Source: CAYPNF01 sp964411985 (GTDB lineage: Bacteria > Verrucomicrobiota > Verrucomicrobiia > Limisphaerales > J093). From it: a stretch of DNA of 64,000 nt. The notes beneath the pieces are model-generated. The model was not told where the DNA came from. It was given only the letters and a program-made list of their open reading frames with translations, and ran no database searches. The position numbers and the translations under genes are program-made. The stretch's first letter is position 1, and each line of letters opens with the position of its first letter. Shown piece by piece: positions 28,020-37,200 of the stretch. The stretch lies in assembly GCA_964411985.1 (NCBI GenBank), contig CAYPNF010000045.1:1-64000 (forward strand), given 5' to 3'.

Positions 28020-29426
28020 GTGAACCTGAGCAACTCGGCAGCAGCCGACCACGCCCCGTCCCCGGTGCCGCTGATGCGGATGCGCGGGGTGGGGAAGCGG
28101 CTAGGCGGCGAAGCGGTTTTGACGGATGTTCATCTCGAGCTTCATGGAGGAGAGGTGGTCGCCCTGGCAGGGGAGGATGGAGCTGGGAAAAGCACACTGC
28201 TGAAGATCCTCTGCGGCATTCATACCGACTACGAGGGAGTCATTGAGATACAGGGGCAGACAGTGCGGCCGCGCTCCCCGTTGGAGGCCAATCACCTGGG
28301 TGTGGCGGTGATCCACCAGGGGCTTTCCTTGATTCCGGCCATGACGGTGGCCGACAACCTCTTTCTGGGCCGGTCCCTGACTACCCGAGCAGGCTTTGTC
28401 GCAGACCGAGCTCAGCGTTTGCAGGCACAGAATCTGTTGGATGATTTGCGGATTCCCCTGCAGGCCACGGATTCGGTGGAGGAGCTTTCGACAGCTCAGC
28501 GGCAATTGGTGGAGGTGGTCAAGGCGGTGGCTCTCGACGCCACCATTATTGCTTTGGATGAACCGGCGAACTCCCTTACGGAGTCAGAGACTCGCCGCTT
28601 GTTCGAACTCATGGCACAGTTGCGCGCCAGGAATTGCGGCCTGCTCTACGCCACCCGGAGACTCGATGGATTCCAACAGGGCATCGACCGGGTTTTGCTG
28701 CTGCAGGGAGGGCGCTGCACCTCTCTGGGTCCGGTCTCGGAGCTGCTTCCAGGTTCTTTGCCCCGGCAGTTCTCTCGGCAAACCCACAGATCGACGGTCG
28801 AAGAGGAACGTGCTCGCATTGCGCGAAGCATCCATGACGACCTGGGCGCCCGGCTTACCCAAATCTCCCTTCTCTGTGAGTTGGGAAGCCGCCAGGACAG
28901 CCCGCCCGCTGAGGTTCAAGCCAGGTTTCGGGCGATTGCGGATACCACCCGGGAGGTGGCCGAAGCCATGGATGCCATCGTCTGGGCGATCAATCCGCGC
29001 AATGACTCTTTGGAGAATTTGGCCAGTTATCTTGCCCAGTTCGCCGAGAACTTTCTGCGCCTGACCTCCATCCGCTGTCGATTGGATGTCCCCCCCGATC
29101 TTCCAGACCTTCCGCTGAGCACGGAGGCGCGCCACAGCCTTTTCCTCGCCGTCAGGGAATCGCTGAATAATGCCATACGCCACTCGCACGCCAGCGAGGT
29201 GTGGCTCCGGGTGAAAATGGAGGGGGAGAACCTCACTGTGGAGGTGCAGGACAACGGAGTGGGTTTCCAGACTTCCGCAGTGCCGGCAACGGGGAATGGC
29301 CTCCCAAACCTGAAGTCCCGGATGGCAGAGCTCGGGGGGGTGCTGGAACTTGAGTCCATGCCTTCGCAGGGCACGCGCCTCAGGTTCTGCGTGCCTACTC
29401 GTTCCCGGCCTTCGGGTGCAGGCTAG
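28020..29426 (+). CDS. Fusion of sugar-type ABC ATPase and HisKA_3 histidine kinase
   Basis: 468 residues from a GTG at 28020; ATG starts at 28074 or 28080 would also keep both domains. Residues ~19-245 are a single ABC ATPase closest to the first half of RbsA/XylG/MglA: Walker A G51-T59 (GEDGAGKST), Q-loop Q100 (VIHQ), signature LSTAQ 156-160 followed by RQLVEVVKA, Walker B with D180-E181. The H-loop reads YATRRL, with Arg213 where RbsA-type proteins have His. Residues ~260-462 are a HPK7 (NarX/LiaS-like) kinase: H-box with H272 (ARSIHDDLGARL), N-box E380-N384, G-box D411-NGVG, then GNGLPNLKSRM. No membrane segment or extracellular sensor is visible and no response regulator, permease or binding protein is adjacent. 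It is probably a cytosolic signalling protein in which the ABC module acts as a sensor or docking domain (inference). Confidence 0.92.
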   Translation: MNLSNSAAADHAPSPVPLMRMRGVGKRLGGEAVLTDVHLELHGGEVVALAGEDGAGKSTLLKILCGIHTDYEGVIEIQGQTVRPRSPLEANHLGVAVIHQGLSLIPAMTVADNLFLGRSLTTRAGFVADRAQRLQAQNLLDDLRIPLQATDSVEELSTAQRQLVEVVKAVALDATIIALDEPANSLTESETRRLFELMAQLRARNCGLLYATRRLDGFQQGIDRVLLLQGGRCTSLGPVSELLPGSLPRQFSRQTHRSTVEEERARIARSIHDDLGARLTQISLLCELGSRQDSPPAEVQARFRAIADTTREVAEAMDAIVWAINPRNDSLENLASYLAQFAENFLRLTSIRCRLDVPPDLPDLPLSTEARHSLFLAVRESLNNAIRHSHASEVWLRVKMEGENLTVEVQDNGVGFQTSAVPATGNGLPNLKSRMAELGGVLELESMPSQGTRLRFCVPTRSRPSGAG

Positions 29427-29504
29427 GCTGGACCTGCGTGACGACCCAGCGCTGTCAGAAAAAAAACAGTGGGAAACTCGCCATTTGCGGCTAGATTCGC
29501 CTCT

Positions 29505-30818
29505 ATGATGAAGAAGATCAGTTTGCTCTTATCGCTCACAGGGCTGGCCATAACGCTCTCTGCAGAGAACTGGCCTCAGTGGCGAGGCCCTTTCTACAAT
29601 GGTTCGAGCGAGGAGAAGAACCTCCCAACGTCCTGGTCCAAGACTGAGAATGTGCTTTGGACTTGCCCTCTGCCAGGTCCAAGTGCCGCCACCCCCATCA
29701 TTTGGGGTGATACAGTGTTTGTTTCGTCGACGGACGAGAGCACGAAAAGCCTGGTGGCCTTGGCGGTAGATCGAACGAACGGAAAGATCCGGTGGCAGCA
29801 TCAGGTATCCGAAGGGTCTGGGCGGGACAACCGCAGCAACTACGCCGCTTCCTCGCCAGTCACGGATGGGAAGCTGGTGATCTTCTTCTATGGCAACGGA
29901 GCGCTGGTTGCCTGCGATTTTAGCGGAAAACGCCTTTGGTCGCGCAATCTCCAAACGGACTATGGCGATTTTGCGTTTCAATGGACGTTTGCCTCGAGTC
30001 CTGCGCTCTATCAGGGAAAACTGTATCTGCAAGTGCTCCAGCGCAACGTGCCGGTGAACGGGCGGGGTAAGACCGATGGACCGATCGATTCGTTCATACT
30101 GGCCTTGAACCCTGAGGATGGCCAGACGCTCTGGAAACACGTGCGCCCCAGCGACGCGGTGGCCGAGTCGCTTGAGGCTTTCTCCACACCGATCCCTTTC
30201 GTCCATGCCGGCCGCGCTGAGCTCTTGGTCGCGGGTGGTGATTGTCTGACAGGTCATGATCCCCAGACGGGTCAGGAGTTGTGGCGCTGGGGAACCTGGA
30301 ATCCCAGAAAGATCGGGCATTGGCGCTTGGTCCCTTCCCCCGTCACCGGTGAGGGAATCATCCTGGCCTGTGCGCCGAAAGGAGATCCCATTTATGCCAT
30401 CAAAGCAGGTGGAAAAGGAACCCTCGACGACAGCGCGATCGCTTGGAAGAGCGACCAGGTCCGGGAGGTTTCCGCCGATGTCCCCACGCCGCTCTTCTAT
30501 TTGGGGGATTTCTTTGTGCTGAGCGATCTGCGCAAGACCTTGTCGCGAGTGGAGCCAGCGACCGGCAAAGTGAAGTGGACCCTCCAGACTCCTGGCAATA
30601 GTAAGTATGAAGCCTCACCTACGGGAGCCGATGGAAAGATCTATCTGATGAACTTCCGAGGGCAGGCGGTGGTGGTCAATGCCGCATCCGGAGAGGTTCT
30701 GTCCCAGGCGGATATGGGTGAAGAGGGGGACGATATGACCCGATCCACCATTTCGGCGGCACAAGGAGCGCTCTTCATCCGCACGAATCGCAAGTTGTAC
30801 TGTATTGGGAAGAAGTAG
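29505..30818 (+). CDS. Secreted PQQ-like beta-propeller protein (copy 1)
   Basis: 437 residues from the ATG at 29505, chosen because the signal peptide starts there (MMKKISLLLSLTGLAITLSA). The mature part opens NWPQWRGPFYNG, a hallmark of secreted PQQ_2-like propellers of Planctomycetota and Verrucomicrobiota, and continues with blade motifs such as VALAVDRTNGKIRWQHQ, GQTLWKH, GQELWRWGTW and TGKVKWTLQTP. These share the BamB/quinoprotein propeller fold. No cytochrome c domain or full PQQ-dehydrogenase active site is present, so enzymatic activity is doubtful. It is a paralogue of the protein at 49542-50936, with conserved SPTGADGKIY and a similar C-terminal LYCIGKK/LYCIGNK end. Confidence 0.92.
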   Translation: MMKKISLLLSLTGLAITLSAENWPQWRGPFYNGSSEEKNLPTSWSKTENVLWTCPLPGPSAATPIIWGDTVFVSSTDESTKSLVALAVDRTNGKIRWQHQVSEGSGRDNRSNYAASSPVTDGKLVIFFYGNGALVACDFSGKRLWSRNLQTDYGDFAFQWTFASSPALYQGKLYLQVLQRNVPVNGRGKTDGPIDSFILALNPEDGQTLWKHVRPSDAVAESLEAFSTPIPFVHAGRAELLVAGGDCLTGHDPQTGQELWRWGTWNPRKIGHWRLVPSPVTGEGIILACAPKGDPIYAIKAGGKGTLDDSAIAWKSDQVREVSADVPTPLFYLGDFFVLSDLRKTLSRVEPATGKVKWTLQTPGNSKYEASPTGADGKIYLMNFRGQAVVVNAASGEVLSQADMGEEGDDMTRSTISAAQGALFIRTNRKLYCIGKK

Positions 30819-30854
30819 CTTTGGACGAGATCGGCTCTGGCGTGAGGCCAAGTG

Positions 30855-30908
30855 GGGGCTAGAGCGGCACTCGAGGGCGCCGTACTCCAAAACCTGGCGG
30901 AATTCCAC
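30855..30908 (+). repeat. Fragment of the GA-tract/hairpin intergenic element (copy C4)
   Basis: About 54 bp matching the right end of the element at 42411-42582. It shares an imperfect gcggcac...gcgc segment followed by the exact string ctccaaaacctggcgga. The left part, GA tract and hairpins are missing. It lies just after the PQQ-like gene stop. Confidence 0.75.
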
Positions 30909-30981
30909 AGTCTCATCCTTCCTGTTCGCGTGGCGTGCAGCGGAAGAATGGGAGCTTGTCAAGCTGAGGTCAGGTGCTAAA

Positions 30982-31404
30982 GTGCGCACCGTGAGACGAA
31001 GCCATCGATGGGTCGCTCTGCTGCTGCTGGTACTTTGGATGCCGGCAGTGGCGCACTGCGATCTGGAACATCTGGATCTCTCCGACTTCCTCAACTGCTG
31101 CCAGCATCCCCACTCCACGCCTCACCAGGACAACGATTGCGATACGGACGCTTGTGCGGTAGTCGAGTCCGGCCATTACAAAGTGGAAGAACAGCCTGCC
31201 CTGTTGTCGATTCCAGTTTTCACCTTGGAATGGGGAGCCCCTTTCACATGGGAATTGCCTCCTGCTGCCAATGCCCAGCCTTCCGAAGAGGTGTTCGCTC
31301 CTCCCGAGCTGTCCCGCCTCTGGCAATTCACCTTACGCACCGCGCTGCTGCCTCGCGCTCCTTCCGCCGCTCTCCAGGGGGATTCTGGGATTGTCCCAGC
31401 CTAA
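30982..31404 (+). CDS. Small secreted Cys/His-rich protein upstream of metal efflux genes
   Basis: 140 residues from a GTG at 30982, with GAGGT about 11 bases upstream; a GTG at 30991 is also possible. The longer open frame from 30805 runs through repeat sequence and is unlikely. A signal peptide (HRWVALLLLVLWMPAVAHC) is followed by a Cys/His/Asp-rich stretch at about residues 30-60 with CC, HPH, CDTDAC and a VVESGHYK end. The rest is Pro/Ala-rich and ends without a recognised domain. Its position directly before a CzcCBA-type operon suggests a periplasmic metal-binding or sensing accessory (inference). I do not recognise a named family. Confidence 0.75.
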   Translation: MRTVRRSHRWVALLLLVLWMPAVAHCDLEHLDLSDFLNCCQHPHSTPHQDNDCDTDACAVVESGHYKVEEQPALLSIPVFTLEWGAPFTWELPPAANAQPSEEVFAPPELSRLWQFTLRTALLPRAPSAALQGDSGIVPA

Positions 31405-31578
31405 CCCCTTGTTGGACCTGCTTAGGTTGGATTTCTGACCCTTTTCAAGTCGGCTTTTGGGTCGTCCTTTCTGTCACTCCACCGTTTTGGTGACCTGTTG
31501 GTCTCGGTAATCCTCTAGCGGGTTTCTCACCTCGCATGTTCCATACCTTATGCGCTGGGTTGTGAGCGCAGACTCTTT

Positions 31579-32871
31579 ATGAAGTGCGCAGTTTTCTTAC
31601 GAGTTCGTTCTTTGGTGACTTTGATGCTTGCGGTTGGAGGCTGCCCCCTGACGGGGTGGTCGGCTGAGCCGCTCTCGGCTGTGGTGGAAAGTGGCCCTCC
31701 GGTTTCCCTGGAGGAGGCCCTCCGGTCTGGGCTGCAGAATCATCCAGAACTCCGCGCTGCAAGAGCCCGGGTGGACGTGGCGGCCGGGAAGGCGCTGCAG
31801 GCCAGAACCTGGTCCAACCCTGAGCTGGAGTTGAGCGCGGAAGATTGGCCGGTTCACGACGGGTTCTCCTCGGCGAAACAGATGATCGGGGTTCAGCAGA
31901 CCCTGCCGTGGCCGGGCAAGAAGCGGCTGGAGGGGGAAGCTGGCGCCTTGGGGGTTCGCGCTCATGAAGCCGATCTTCTCGCGGAGAGCGCTTTGCTCAT
32001 CCGGGACATCCGGATTGCATTCTATCGAAGGCTGGCTGCCGAACGATTGGTGCTGGTGTCCGAAGATCTGGTTAAGGTTGCCGAGCTCTCCGCATCTGCC
32101 GCACGCAAGCGATCGGACGCCGGGGCCATTCCGCTTCAGGAACAGCTCCGGGCTGAGATACAGGCCGACCAGGCACGCAATGAGGCGAGCCTTCTGGTCC
32201 AGGAACTGGGCATCGCTCAGAAGAACTTCGAAACCCTTACCGGGATTCCGCAAACGATGAGATTGGTCGGAGAACTGGAACAGGAACCTGACCTATCCAT
32301 CCTGAACCGCGATCCAGACTCCTGGCTACCCACCCATCCGAAGGTGAAGTCCATGGAGTCAAGGCGGACTCAGGCAGAAACTGAGTCAAAACGGGCGAGG
32401 CTGGAGCTCTACCCCGATGTGAAGGTGGGGCTGGCCGGCGGACGCGAAGGTCCTTCCGGCGACGGAATCATCGAGCTTCGTGTTTCGGTGCCTCTCCCGA
32501 TCCTCGACCGCTCCAAAGGTCGGAAGCTGGAAGCCAAGGCGAATGCCGAGCTTGCCGGGGCGGAGGTGGCAGTGGTGAAACAGCAGTTGCTGCGAGAGTG
32601 GTCGGAAGCCATTGCCAAGCTCCGCTCAGCCGCTGCCCAAACGGCCTCGTATCGCGAGCACATTCTACCCAAGGCCGACGAGGCGCTGCGGTTGGTGCGA
32701 ACCGGGTTCGAGCAGGGCAAGTTCGGGTTCACCGACCTGGTCGATATCCAACGCACAACTGCCGAAGCTCGCCTGGCTTACCTCCAACGGCTCCTGGAAC
32801 TTCGTACGGCTGAAGCCAGTCTTGAGGCCCTATGCAACGCTGCGGGCGAAGTGCCAGCCCTGAAACAATGA
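31579..32871 (+). CDS. czcC: Heavy-metal efflux outer-membrane factor (TolC/CzcC family)
   Basis: 430 residues. The signal peptide ends around GGCPLTGWSAEPL. The mature protein has the TolC-family start VSLEEALRSGLQNHPELRAARARV and long helical coiled-coil repeats, duplicated as in OEP-domain proteins (second half GFEQGKFGFTDLVDIQRT). It forms the trimeric outer-membrane channel of a tripartite efflux pump. It is the first gene of a three-gene set with 13 bp and 9 bp spacers, in the usual C-B-A order. The name czcC is by similarity of layout; the metal is inferred from the pump gene. Confidence 0.92.
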   Translation: MKCAVFLRVRSLVTLMLAVGGCPLTGWSAEPLSAVVESGPPVSLEEALRSGLQNHPELRAARARVDVAAGKALQARTWSNPELELSAEDWPVHDGFSSAKQMIGVQQTLPWPGKKRLEGEAGALGVRAHEADLLAESALLIRDIRIAFYRRLAAERLVLVSEDLVKVAELSASAARKRSDAGAIPLQEQLRAEIQADQARNEASLLVQELGIAQKNFETLTGIPQTMRLVGELEQEPDLSILNRDPDSWLPTHPKVKSMESRRTQAETESKRARLELYPDVKVGLAGGREGPSGDGIIELRVSVPLPILDRSKGRKLEAKANAELAGAEVAVVKQQLLREWSEAIAKLRSAAAQTASYREHILPKADEALRLVRTGFEQGKFGFTDLVDIQRTTAEARLAYLQRLLELRTAEASLEALCNAAGEVPALKQ

Positions 32872-32884
32872 ACCGACTTTTTCT

Positions 32885-34219
32885 ATGACAACAGACACGA
32901 GACAGTTACTAGACTTGACTGAGGGCGGTCGGACACTGGTGAACGCGGGGAGAAGAGCCTTCGCCTCCGCGCTGGTCCTTCTTGCCGGAGCCGTTCTCAT
33001 TTGTGGTTGTTCCCGGCATGATCCGACTGAGGCGGCTGACGCTGGTCATGCCGGACATGACCATGGTTCTGCGGCGGCTGATAACCACGCGGGCGAGACT
33101 GGCGCCAGACTTTGCGCGGAGCACAACGTGCCCCTCGAGGAGTGTGGCATCTGTCGGCCGGAGAAAATCGCCCAGCTCAAACCGGGCGAATCGCTCAAGG
33201 TGCGACTTCCCTCCGAGTCATCCGCTGCCATGGCCGGTGTGGAGACAGCGCTGCCGGTTTCAGGAAAGGTGCAGGAAAGCGTCGAGTGCCTGGCCGAGGT
33301 TGCGTTCAATCAGAACCGGCTTGCCCAGGTCGCGGCTCCCGTGGGGGGTATCCTGCAGGAAGTGCTCGTGGATCTGGGGGCTCGCGTGGAGGAAAAACAG
33401 GTTCTGGCGAGGGTTTGGTCTGCCTCGATCGCGGAGGCGGCCGCAAAAGCGGTTCTGACCCACCAGACCCTGGATCGGGAACGCAAGCTGCGCGCAGACC
33501 GGGTGACTTCCGAGAAAGATCTGCAGGAGGCTGAGGCAATGCACCGGGCCGCCTGCCAACAATTGCGCACCCTCGGTTTCACGGAGGAACAGGTGGAGGA
33601 AATGCGGACCCAACCCCAGGAATTCGTCCTGATGCAGGTGCGTGCTCCCTTCGCCGGAGAAATTGTGGAACGGACCGCAGTGCGGGGTGCGTTGGCAGAG
33701 CAGGGGAAACCGTTGTTTACGGTGGCAGACCGGTCCACGATGTGGATCACGCTGAATGTGCCGGAGATGGCGGTGGGGAAACTTGAGGTGGGCCAGGCGG
33801 TGGATCTTCAACTCGATTCGCTGCCCGCGAGGAAGTTTCGTGGGACATTAACCTGGATCGGGGCCGAGGTGGATGAGCATACCCGCATGGTTCGGGCTCG
33901 CGCGGAGGTTCCCAACCCGGACGGTCTGCTCCGAGCCCGCATGTTTGGCCGGGCTCAGATCTTGATCCGGAGTTCGGGCAACGCCTTATCCGTGCCCGAG
34001 AGCTCCCTGCTCAAGGTAGACGGAAACAGCCTGGTGTTCGTTCGATTGGAGGACGATTTGTACGAAGCCCGTGCAGTACACTTGGGAGCTCGCTATGAGG
34101 GACGCTACGAAGTGGTGGAGGGGCTCGGAACGCACGATCGAGTGGCCACCCAGCATGGGTTCAGCCTCAAATCACAACTGCTGCTCTCGCGGATGGGGGC
34201 AGGCTGTGCCGATGACTAA
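32885..34219 (+). CDS. czcB: RND efflux periplasmic adaptor (CzcB/CusB-like) with metal-binding N-terminus
   Basis: 444 residues. The N-terminal lipobox LICGC gives a probable lipoprotein at Cys42. Next comes a His-rich run (HAGHDH, residues 55-60) and a Cys/His motif C77-x2-H80-x6-C87-x2-C90 typical of heavy-metal adaptor N-termini. The adaptor core follows: barrel-sandwich/lipoyl segment (VAAPVGGILQEVLVDLGARV), alpha-hairpin (LDRERKLRADRVTSEKDLQEA), beta-barrel (VRAPFAGEIVERTAVRGAL) and membrane-proximal domain. It links the inner-membrane pump to the outer-membrane factor and may load metal. It lies between the czcC-like and czcA-like genes. Confidence 0.94.
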   Translation: MTTDTRQLLDLTEGGRTLVNAGRRAFASALVLLAGAVLICGCSRHDPTEAADAGHAGHDHGSAAADNHAGETGARLCAEHNVPLEECGICRPEKIAQLKPGESLKVRLPSESSAAMAGVETALPVSGKVQESVECLAEVAFNQNRLAQVAAPVGGILQEVLVDLGARVEEKQVLARVWSASIAEAAAKAVLTHQTLDRERKLRADRVTSEKDLQEAEAMHRAACQQLRTLGFTEEQVEEMRTQPQEFVLMQVRAPFAGEIVERTAVRGALAEQGKPLFTVADRSTMWITLNVPEMAVGKLEVGQAVDLQLDSLPARKFRGTLTWIGAEVDEHTRMVRARAEVPNPDGLLRARMFGRAQILIRSSGNALSVPESSLLKVDGNSLVFVRLEDDLYEARAVHLGARYEGRYEVVEGLGTHDRVATQHGFSLKSQLLLSRMGAGCADD

Positions 34220-34228
34220 GGAGAAATC

Positions 34229-37200
34229 ATGCTAACTTGGCTCATTTCCTTCTCCCTGCGAAATCGCCTGATGGTCTGCGTGCTGGCGGCGATCCTGGTG
34301 CTTTATGGCACGCGCGCTCTCTGGACGTTGCCCGTGGATGCGTTTCCCGACACCACTCCCGTCCAGATTCAAGTCAATACGACCGCTCCTTCCATGAACC
34401 CGGAGGAGGCGGAACAGCAGATCACCATGCCCATCGAGCAGGCCATCAGCGGCTTGCCCGCACTCTCCAACATCCGGTCGGTGACCAAGTTCGGTCTTTC
34501 TCAAGTGGTCGCCACTTTCGAGGACGGCACCAGTATTTTTCGCGCGCGCCAGCTTCTCTCGGAGCGATTGCAGACCGTGGAATTGCCTGATGGAATCGGT
34601 CGGCCGGAGATGGGGCCTATCTCGACCGGGCTGGGCGAGGTGTTTCACTACATGGTGAGATCCACCAATGCCACGCGATCGCTCACCGAGTTGCGCGAGC
34701 TGCAGGATTGGGTAGTGAAACCGGAGCTCCGCAAGGTGCGCGGCGTTGCGGAGGTGAACACCTGGGGCGGCTTTGAGAAGCAGTATCATGTCGTGGTCGA
34801 ACCCGAGCGGCTCGTCAAACACGGCGTGACCTTCGAAACCCTCTTCGAGGCTTTGCAGGCCAACAACCAGAACGTGGGGGGCGGACAGATCGTTCGCAAT
34901 GGCGAGTCCTTGCTCGTCCATGGGATCGGCCTGGCCACGACGGTGGAACAACTGGGGAACATCGTCCTTCTCGTGCGGGAAGGGGTTCCCGTGCACGTGC
35001 AGGATGTGGCTACGGTCAAGATCGACCATGAAATCCGGCGGGGAGCCGTCACGGGTGGCGGCCGGGGGGAGATCGTGTTGGGCCTGGGGTTTATGTTGAT
35101 GGGGGAGAACAGCGCCGAGGTGACCCAAGCCCTCAAGCGCAAGCTGGCTGAGGTCCAGGCACTCCTTCCACCGGATGTGCGAGTGGACGTGCTGTACGAT
35201 CGAACCGAGTTGGTGGATAAAGTCATTCGGACGGTGCAACACAACCTGTCGGCGGGTGCAATCTTGGTGGTGGTAGTTCTGCTTGGTTTCCTGGGTAACC
35301 TGCGTGCTGGATTGGTGGTGGCTTCCGCCATTCCGCTCTCCATGATGGTAGCCGGGGATCTGATGCTTCAAACGGGGATTGCCGCCAGCCTCCTGAGCTT
35401 GGGGGCGGTGGACTTCGGTCTGATCGTGGATGGATCGGTGGTGATGGTGGAGAATAGTATGCGGAAGCTGGCCGAGCGCCGAAGAGAGTTGGGGCGGGCG
35501 CTCACCGCACTGGAGCGTCGGGCGATTCTGGATACCGCACCGCATGAAGTGGCCCGGCCGGTAGCCTTTGGGGTGGGGATCATTCTAATCGTGTTCCTGC
35601 CGGTGCTGGCTTTGGAGGGGGTGGAAGGAAAACTGTTCAAGCCGATGGCTCTGACCATGTTGTTCGCCTTGGCGGGATCGCTGCTACTGGCCTTGACCCT
35701 GATCCCGGTGCTGTCCAGCCTTTGCCTTCCGGCGAACGTAGAGGAACGCGAGCCTTGGCTTTCACGTTTTGCCCACCGAATCTACACCCCGATCCTGAAC
35801 ACGGCGTTGCACTACCGCTGGGGGGCGCTGATCCTCGCAACTGTGGTTATTGCGGGATCGGCCCTGATGGCCTTCCGCATGGGCGGGGAATTCCTCCCGA
35901 AACTGGGCGAGCAAGCCATTGTGGGAACGAGTGTGCGGTTGGCCGGAGTGTCGGTTGAGGAGGCCGTGGCTCAAAACTCCCGCCTGGAACGGATGCTCCT
36001 CGCCGAGTTCCCGGACGAAATCCTGAACATCTGGACCCGGCTGGGTACGGCCGAAGTGGCCACCGACCCGATGGGTGTGGAACTCTCGGACTTCTTCCTG
36101 GCACTCAAACCGAGGGAGCAATGGAAGAAAGCCGGGACCCAAGGTGAGTTGGTGGAGAAGATGCGCTCTCTCTTCGCCCAGATTCCCGGGCTCACCGTGT
36201 CGTTCAGTCAACCCATTGAAATGCGGATGAACGAACTGATTGCTGGGATCCGGTCGGACCTTGGCATCAAGATCTATGGGGATAATCTGCAGACCCTGCG
36301 CGAGTTGGGAGGGGAGGTGCAGTCGATCCTCGCGGGTATCCGCGGCGCCAGCGAAGTCTCCGTGGAGCAATTGACCGGGCAAGGAGTGTTGCAGATCCAA
36401 GTCGATGCCGACGCGATTGGACGGCTGGGAGTGCAGACGCGGACTGTGCTCGATGTCGTCGAAATGGTGGGGACCAAGAAAGTGGGCGAGGTGCGAGAAG
36501 GGCAACGCCGTTTCCCGCTGGTGGTGCGTTTGCCCGATCGCCAGCGCAAAGATCCCGAGGCGTTGGCGAATACCATGGTTCCGACCGCTGCCGGGTTTCT
36601 CCTGCCGCTGAGCCAGGTTGCTCGGATCCTCGAGACGGAAGGACCGTCCACCATCAACCGCGAATGGGGAAAACGCCGAATTACCGTCCAATGCAATGTG
36701 CGTGGCCGCGATGTAGCCGGATTTGTGGCGGAAGCCCGTGCCAGCATGGCCGCCAAGCTGAAGTGTCCGGAAGGTTACAACCTGGAATGGGGTGGGCAGT
36801 TTGAGAACATGGAGCGGGCGAATCGCAAGCTGGCCTTTGTGGTGCCCCTGGCTCTCGCCCTGATCCTGGTATTGCTCTATTTTAGCCTGAAGTCGATGCG
36901 CGAGGTCTTCGTGGTCGCCTCGGGAATTCCCCTGGGAGCCGCCGGGGGTATTCTGGCACTTTGGATGCGCGATATGCCCTTCACGGTGAGCGCCGCCGTA
37001 GGTTTCATCGCCCTGAGTGGGGTGGCCATCCTGAACGGCCTTGTCCTGGTCACCTTCATCCAGCAGCGGTTGCAGGCGGGTATCGCCCCAGTGGACGCGG
37101 TGCGCGAAGGATGCCTCGTCCGCCTTCGGCCAGTCCTCATGACCGCTCTCGTCGCAGCGGTTGGCTTTATTCCGATGGCCTTCAATGTGGGCGTCGGGGG

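Noticed and set aside
27835..28197. Upstream extension of the esterase frame
   Set aside because: It would run across the divergent promoter region into the kinase-fusion gene and hide the signal peptide at 27834.
30805..30981. Extension of the Cys/His-rich protein frame back to 30805
   Set aside because: It overlaps the PQQ-like stop and repeat fragment C4, and it hides the signal peptide.
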